Shown: one piece after another, positions 30,661-32,500 of the stretch
Position numbering within the stretch: the stretch's first letter is position 1
Layout of the letters: the number at the start of each line of letters is the position of its first letter
Notes under the pieces: model-generated
Seen by the model: only the letters and a program-made list of their open reading frames with translations
What the model was told of the DNA's origin: nothing
The model's database searches: none
Assembly (NCBI GenBank): GCA_913055845.1
Contig: CAJXKO010000024.1
Coordinates: 1-32,500 of the forward strand
Reading direction: 5' to 3'
Origin: an uncultured Bacteroidota bacterium
GTDB lineage: Bacteria > Bacteroidota > Rhodothermia > Rhodothermales > Salinibacteraceae
DNA length: 32,500 nt
Program-made: the position numbers and the translations under genes

Positions 30661-30701
30661 AATGCCCCGCTTCGTCAGTCGAGTCGCTAAGCCGAATCCT
30701 C

Positions 30702-31262
30702 ATGGGTCGCACACGCATCATGTCGCCGGCGCGGGTTCACCGTACGCTCCGCCGCTTTGCCTACGAAATCATTGAGCAAAACCGTGGGGCGGGTTCGGTC
30801 GAGCTCTTTGGCATCCAGAAGAGTGGTGTGCCCCTGGCCCACGCTGTTGCGGCGGAAATCGGCGCCATTGAGGATACGACCCTCACGGCTCATGAGCTCG
30901 ACGTCACGCCCTTTCGGGATGACCGCCCCGACCTGTCTCCTCCTGCGCCCCCTCCGCACGACGTGGACGTGACGGACCGGGACGTTATCCTGATCGACGA
31001 CGTTGTCTTTACGGGACGTACGGCGCGCGCTGCGCTAGATGCTGTTCTCCAGTATGGGCGCCCCCGGAGCATCCAGCTTGTCGTACTCATTGATCGGGGC
31101 CATCGCGAATACCCTATCCAGCCCGACTGTACCGGGCACCGTCTCCAGACGAAGCAGGAAGAACAGGTTGTCGTGCAGGGGGATGAGGAGTTTGCAGTCT
31201 ACATTGAAGGGGAGGGCGCCCCCTCCGAAGCCCCTCAGTCGAGCAGCCTCGACGAATCCTGA
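30702..31262 (+). CDS. pyrR: PyrR-like uracil phosphoribosyltransferase / pyrimidine regulator
   Basis: This 186-residue protein is a type I phosphoribosyltransferase. The PRPP-binding signature is VILIDDVVFTGRTARAA (95-111), typical of PyrR, and it follows ELFGIQKSGVPLA (35-46). The segment GRPRSIQLVVLIDRGHREYPIQPDCTG matches the PyrR C-terminal region closely. In Gram-positive bacteria PyrR binds pyrimidine operon leader RNA and also makes UMP from uracil and PRPP; in other phyla RNA-binding is less certain. Start options are ATG 30702 or ATG 30720. It is 110 bp from the FrnE-like gene and a hairpin lies in this gap. No pyr biosynthesis genes are beside it. The acidic tail overlaps the convergent PASTA gene by 28 bp. 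Confidence 0.9.
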   Translation: MGRTRIMSPARVHRTLRRFAYEIIEQNRGAGSVELFGIQKSGVPLAHAVAAEIGAIEDTTLTAHELDVTPFRDDRPDLSPPAPPPHDVDVTDRDVILIDDVVFTGRTARAALDAVLQYGRPRSIQLVVLIDRGHREYPIQPDCTGHRLQTKQEEQVVVQGDEEFAVYIEGEGAPSEAPQSSSLDES

Positions 31263-32161
31263 GTAGTGGGGGGGGCGACGTCAGGAGAATCCCGTGAGAG
31301 GGGGGCAGGGCGGGGGACCTCCGTAGAGTCGGTGGTGGTGAATAGGCGGATTTCTGTTCCCGCCCGCACCTTCGTCCGAGGCGCGCGGCCTTGTCGACGA
31401 ACAAACCGTTTCGTCTCAGAACTATCCGTCGTTGTTGCGCTTGACGTGTCTGTCATTGATGTCGGGCCGGTCGTCGAACCCGATGATCGAGGATTGACGA
31501 CCACAAAACGGAGATTATGGCGGAGCAGGAGGCGTTGGGCACCCTTGACGGGACGACCTGCGACATTAGGGACTCGTACAGTGTCTTGGCCCAATCCCGT
31601 ACTGTACCAGAGGTCTATGGCCCCGCCCTTCTTCAGTGAGTCACCAGGCTCGGGTTTCTGTCGGGTAATGGTGTTTGGGTAGGGCGACGGAATCGAATCC
31701 GGTCTGACCGAGTCCACTTGGAGCCCGAGGGACGATGCACGGTTTTTGGCCTCCCGGACCGAAATGCCATTGAGGTCTGGAATACTGACCATGGGCGCCG
31801 TTCCCGAATTCACCGTCAGGTAGACGCGTCGTCCTGGCTTCACATCGGCACTGGCAGGTGGGTTCTGGTCCACGACGGTTCCCTGGGGCACGTTTGGATT
31901 GAAGCGGCCGACTTGGCGCATCACCGCCAGATCGCGACGCTGAACCAGTGCCTTCGCCTTCTCAAACGGACGGTCTTCAACGTCGGGCACGCGGACAGAC
32001 ACGCCATGCCGAGTGTACGAGGGCATGATCACTGCATCGACCAGAACATACGCTGTGAAGCCGAGAAGGAGAAGCCCCCCAAGTCCTCCCCAGAAGTAAG
32101 GATTCTGAAGGAGGGTTTGTGTCCAGCGCCGTACTGATCGGAGTGTCTGTGGAAGCTGCAT
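31235..32161 (-). CDS. Membrane-anchored PASTA-domain protein
   Basis: This 308-residue protein has a short basic cytoplasmic start, one transmembrane helix (about 22-45) and three PASTA domains outside (about 55-119, 122-188 and 192-290, the last with a Ser/Thr-rich insertion). Each has the V-P-D/N motif: RVPDVEDRPFEKAK, SIPDLNGISVREAK and RVPNVAGRPVKGAQ. PASTA domains bind peptidoglycan or muropeptides and are common in Ser/Thr kinases and penicillin-binding proteins; here no kinase or transpeptidase is attached. The Thr/Ser/Pro-rich tail is probably flexible. The ATG at 32161 is chosen; a TTG at 32233 would add 24 residues. It may sense or bind the wall. Confidence 0.88.
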   Translation of the reverse strand: MQLPQTLRSVRRWTQTLLQNPYFWGGLGGLLLLGFTAYVLVDAVIMPSYTRHGVSVRVPDVEDRPFEKAKALVQRRDLAVMRQVGRFNPNVPQGTVVDQNPPASADVKPGRRVYLTVNSGTAPMVSIPDLNGISVREAKNRASSLGLQVDSVRPDSIPSPYPNTITRQKPEPGDSLKKGGAIDLWYSTGLGQDTVRVPNVAGRPVKGAQRLLLRHNLRFVVVNPRSSGSTTGPTSMTDTSSATTTDSSETKRFVRRQGRAPRTKVRAGTEIRLFTTTDSTEVPRPAPLSRDSPDVAPPTTQDSSRLLD

Positions 32162-32500
32162 TGCAAGTGGGGAAATCGCTACAGGAATCAGAAGACGCCG
32201 GGCCCTCAATGCAGAAAGGCCCACTAGGGGCAATATGCCAGCACGGTAACATGGCTCGATACGTTCGGTTTCCCTGTGGGTCCCTTAGCCGGAGTCCCAA
32301 AAATTCCCATGCCAGTAGTCCATTCGTTCTTGACACAGTGGGCTGGAACAGCAAGACTCGTTCAATGTCTAACGCGGTCCCTTGAAAGAGGAGGGCCAGT
32401 GAGCCTGACGCCGAGGCCTCTGGACGAAAGAAAATTGCGACGCGGCGATTTAAGTTGGATTCACGCAAGAGTTTGAAACCAAGCCCTACGCGTTGAGTCT
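32162..32500. other. Region upstream of the PASTA gene, no supported gene
   Basis: These 339 bp to the window edge have lower GC than the genes and no open frame with recognisable protein features; the frames present are Ser/Cys/Arg-rich and unlike the acidic proteins around them. The promoter of the PASTA gene should be here, or the gene may be read through from a gene beyond the right edge. No clear promoter or terminator was found. Confidence 0.4.

Noticed and set aside
4314-32262. Shared 13-mer CATGGCTCGATAC at 4314-4326 and 32250-32262
   Set aside because: A 13-base match between two places in 32.5 kb is expected several times by chance, and the flanks do not align.
31977-32468. Minus-strand open frame of 163 codons overlapping the start of the PASTA gene
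   Set aside because: Composition is Ser/Cys/Arg-rich, no domain is recognisable, and it overlaps a well-supported gene in another frame.

Overview
The window looks like chromosomal DNA of a high-GC, salt-adapted member of the Rhodothermota/Bacteroidota, most like Salinibacter or a close relative. This is inferred from several things. The proteins are acidic (tetratricopeptide protein, ferrochelatase, Fur). Nearly all starts lack a Shine-Dalgarno sequence; only the gene at 26252 has a clear purine-rich one. The large PAS/GAF kinases resemble those of extreme halophiles. No phage, insertion sequence, CRISPR array, rRNA or convincing tRNA was seen. The window reads as ordinary core and sensory chromosome with one notable signalling block.

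Left part (1-10.1 kb): the N-terminal two thirds of an exported S9 prolyl-oligopeptidase-type enzyme runs off the left edge. Divergent from it are umuD and umuC (SOS translesion polymerase V), separated by a heptameric hairpin repeat. Next come a full-length DsbD/ScsB-type thiol reductant transporter and an exported redoxin, closed by the clearest terminator in the window. A two-gene nucleotide-sugar unit follows: UDP-glucose dehydrogenase and UDP-glucuronate decarboxylase, together making UDP-xylose.

Centre (10.1-19.0 kb, all minus strand): an MscS channel, a 1403-residue 7TM/multi-PAS/GAF histidine kinase, a blue-light BLUF protein with an uncharacterised N-terminal extension, and a second GAF-PAS-PAS histidine kinase related to the first. 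Neither kinase carries a receiver domain and no response regulator lies nearby. Both contain a LOV-like PAS domain that has lost the photoactive cysteine. This block is the best candidate for an undescribed system: a possible light-responsive phosphorelay in which BLUF supplies photoreception to kinases that lack a classical chromophore site.

Right part (19-32.5 kb): a PrcB-domain lipoprotein; a minus-strand group of thymidylate kinase, Fur and a CNNM/CBS membrane protein; then, on the plus strand, a tetratricopeptide protein, a DUF368 (PopT/UptA-type) undecaprenyl-phosphate translocase and an OmpA-domain lipoprotein, suggesting envelope biogenesis. These are followed by a small exported protein of unknown function, a membrane-anchored endonuclease/exonuclease/phosphatase-fold enzyme, ferrochelatase with a four-cysteine tail, a Tat-exported Kelch protein, an FrnE-like DsbA-family protein, PyrR, and a membrane-anchored PASTA protein. 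Convergent gene ends are very tight: two pairs overlap by about 30 bp and two others lie within about 30 bp.
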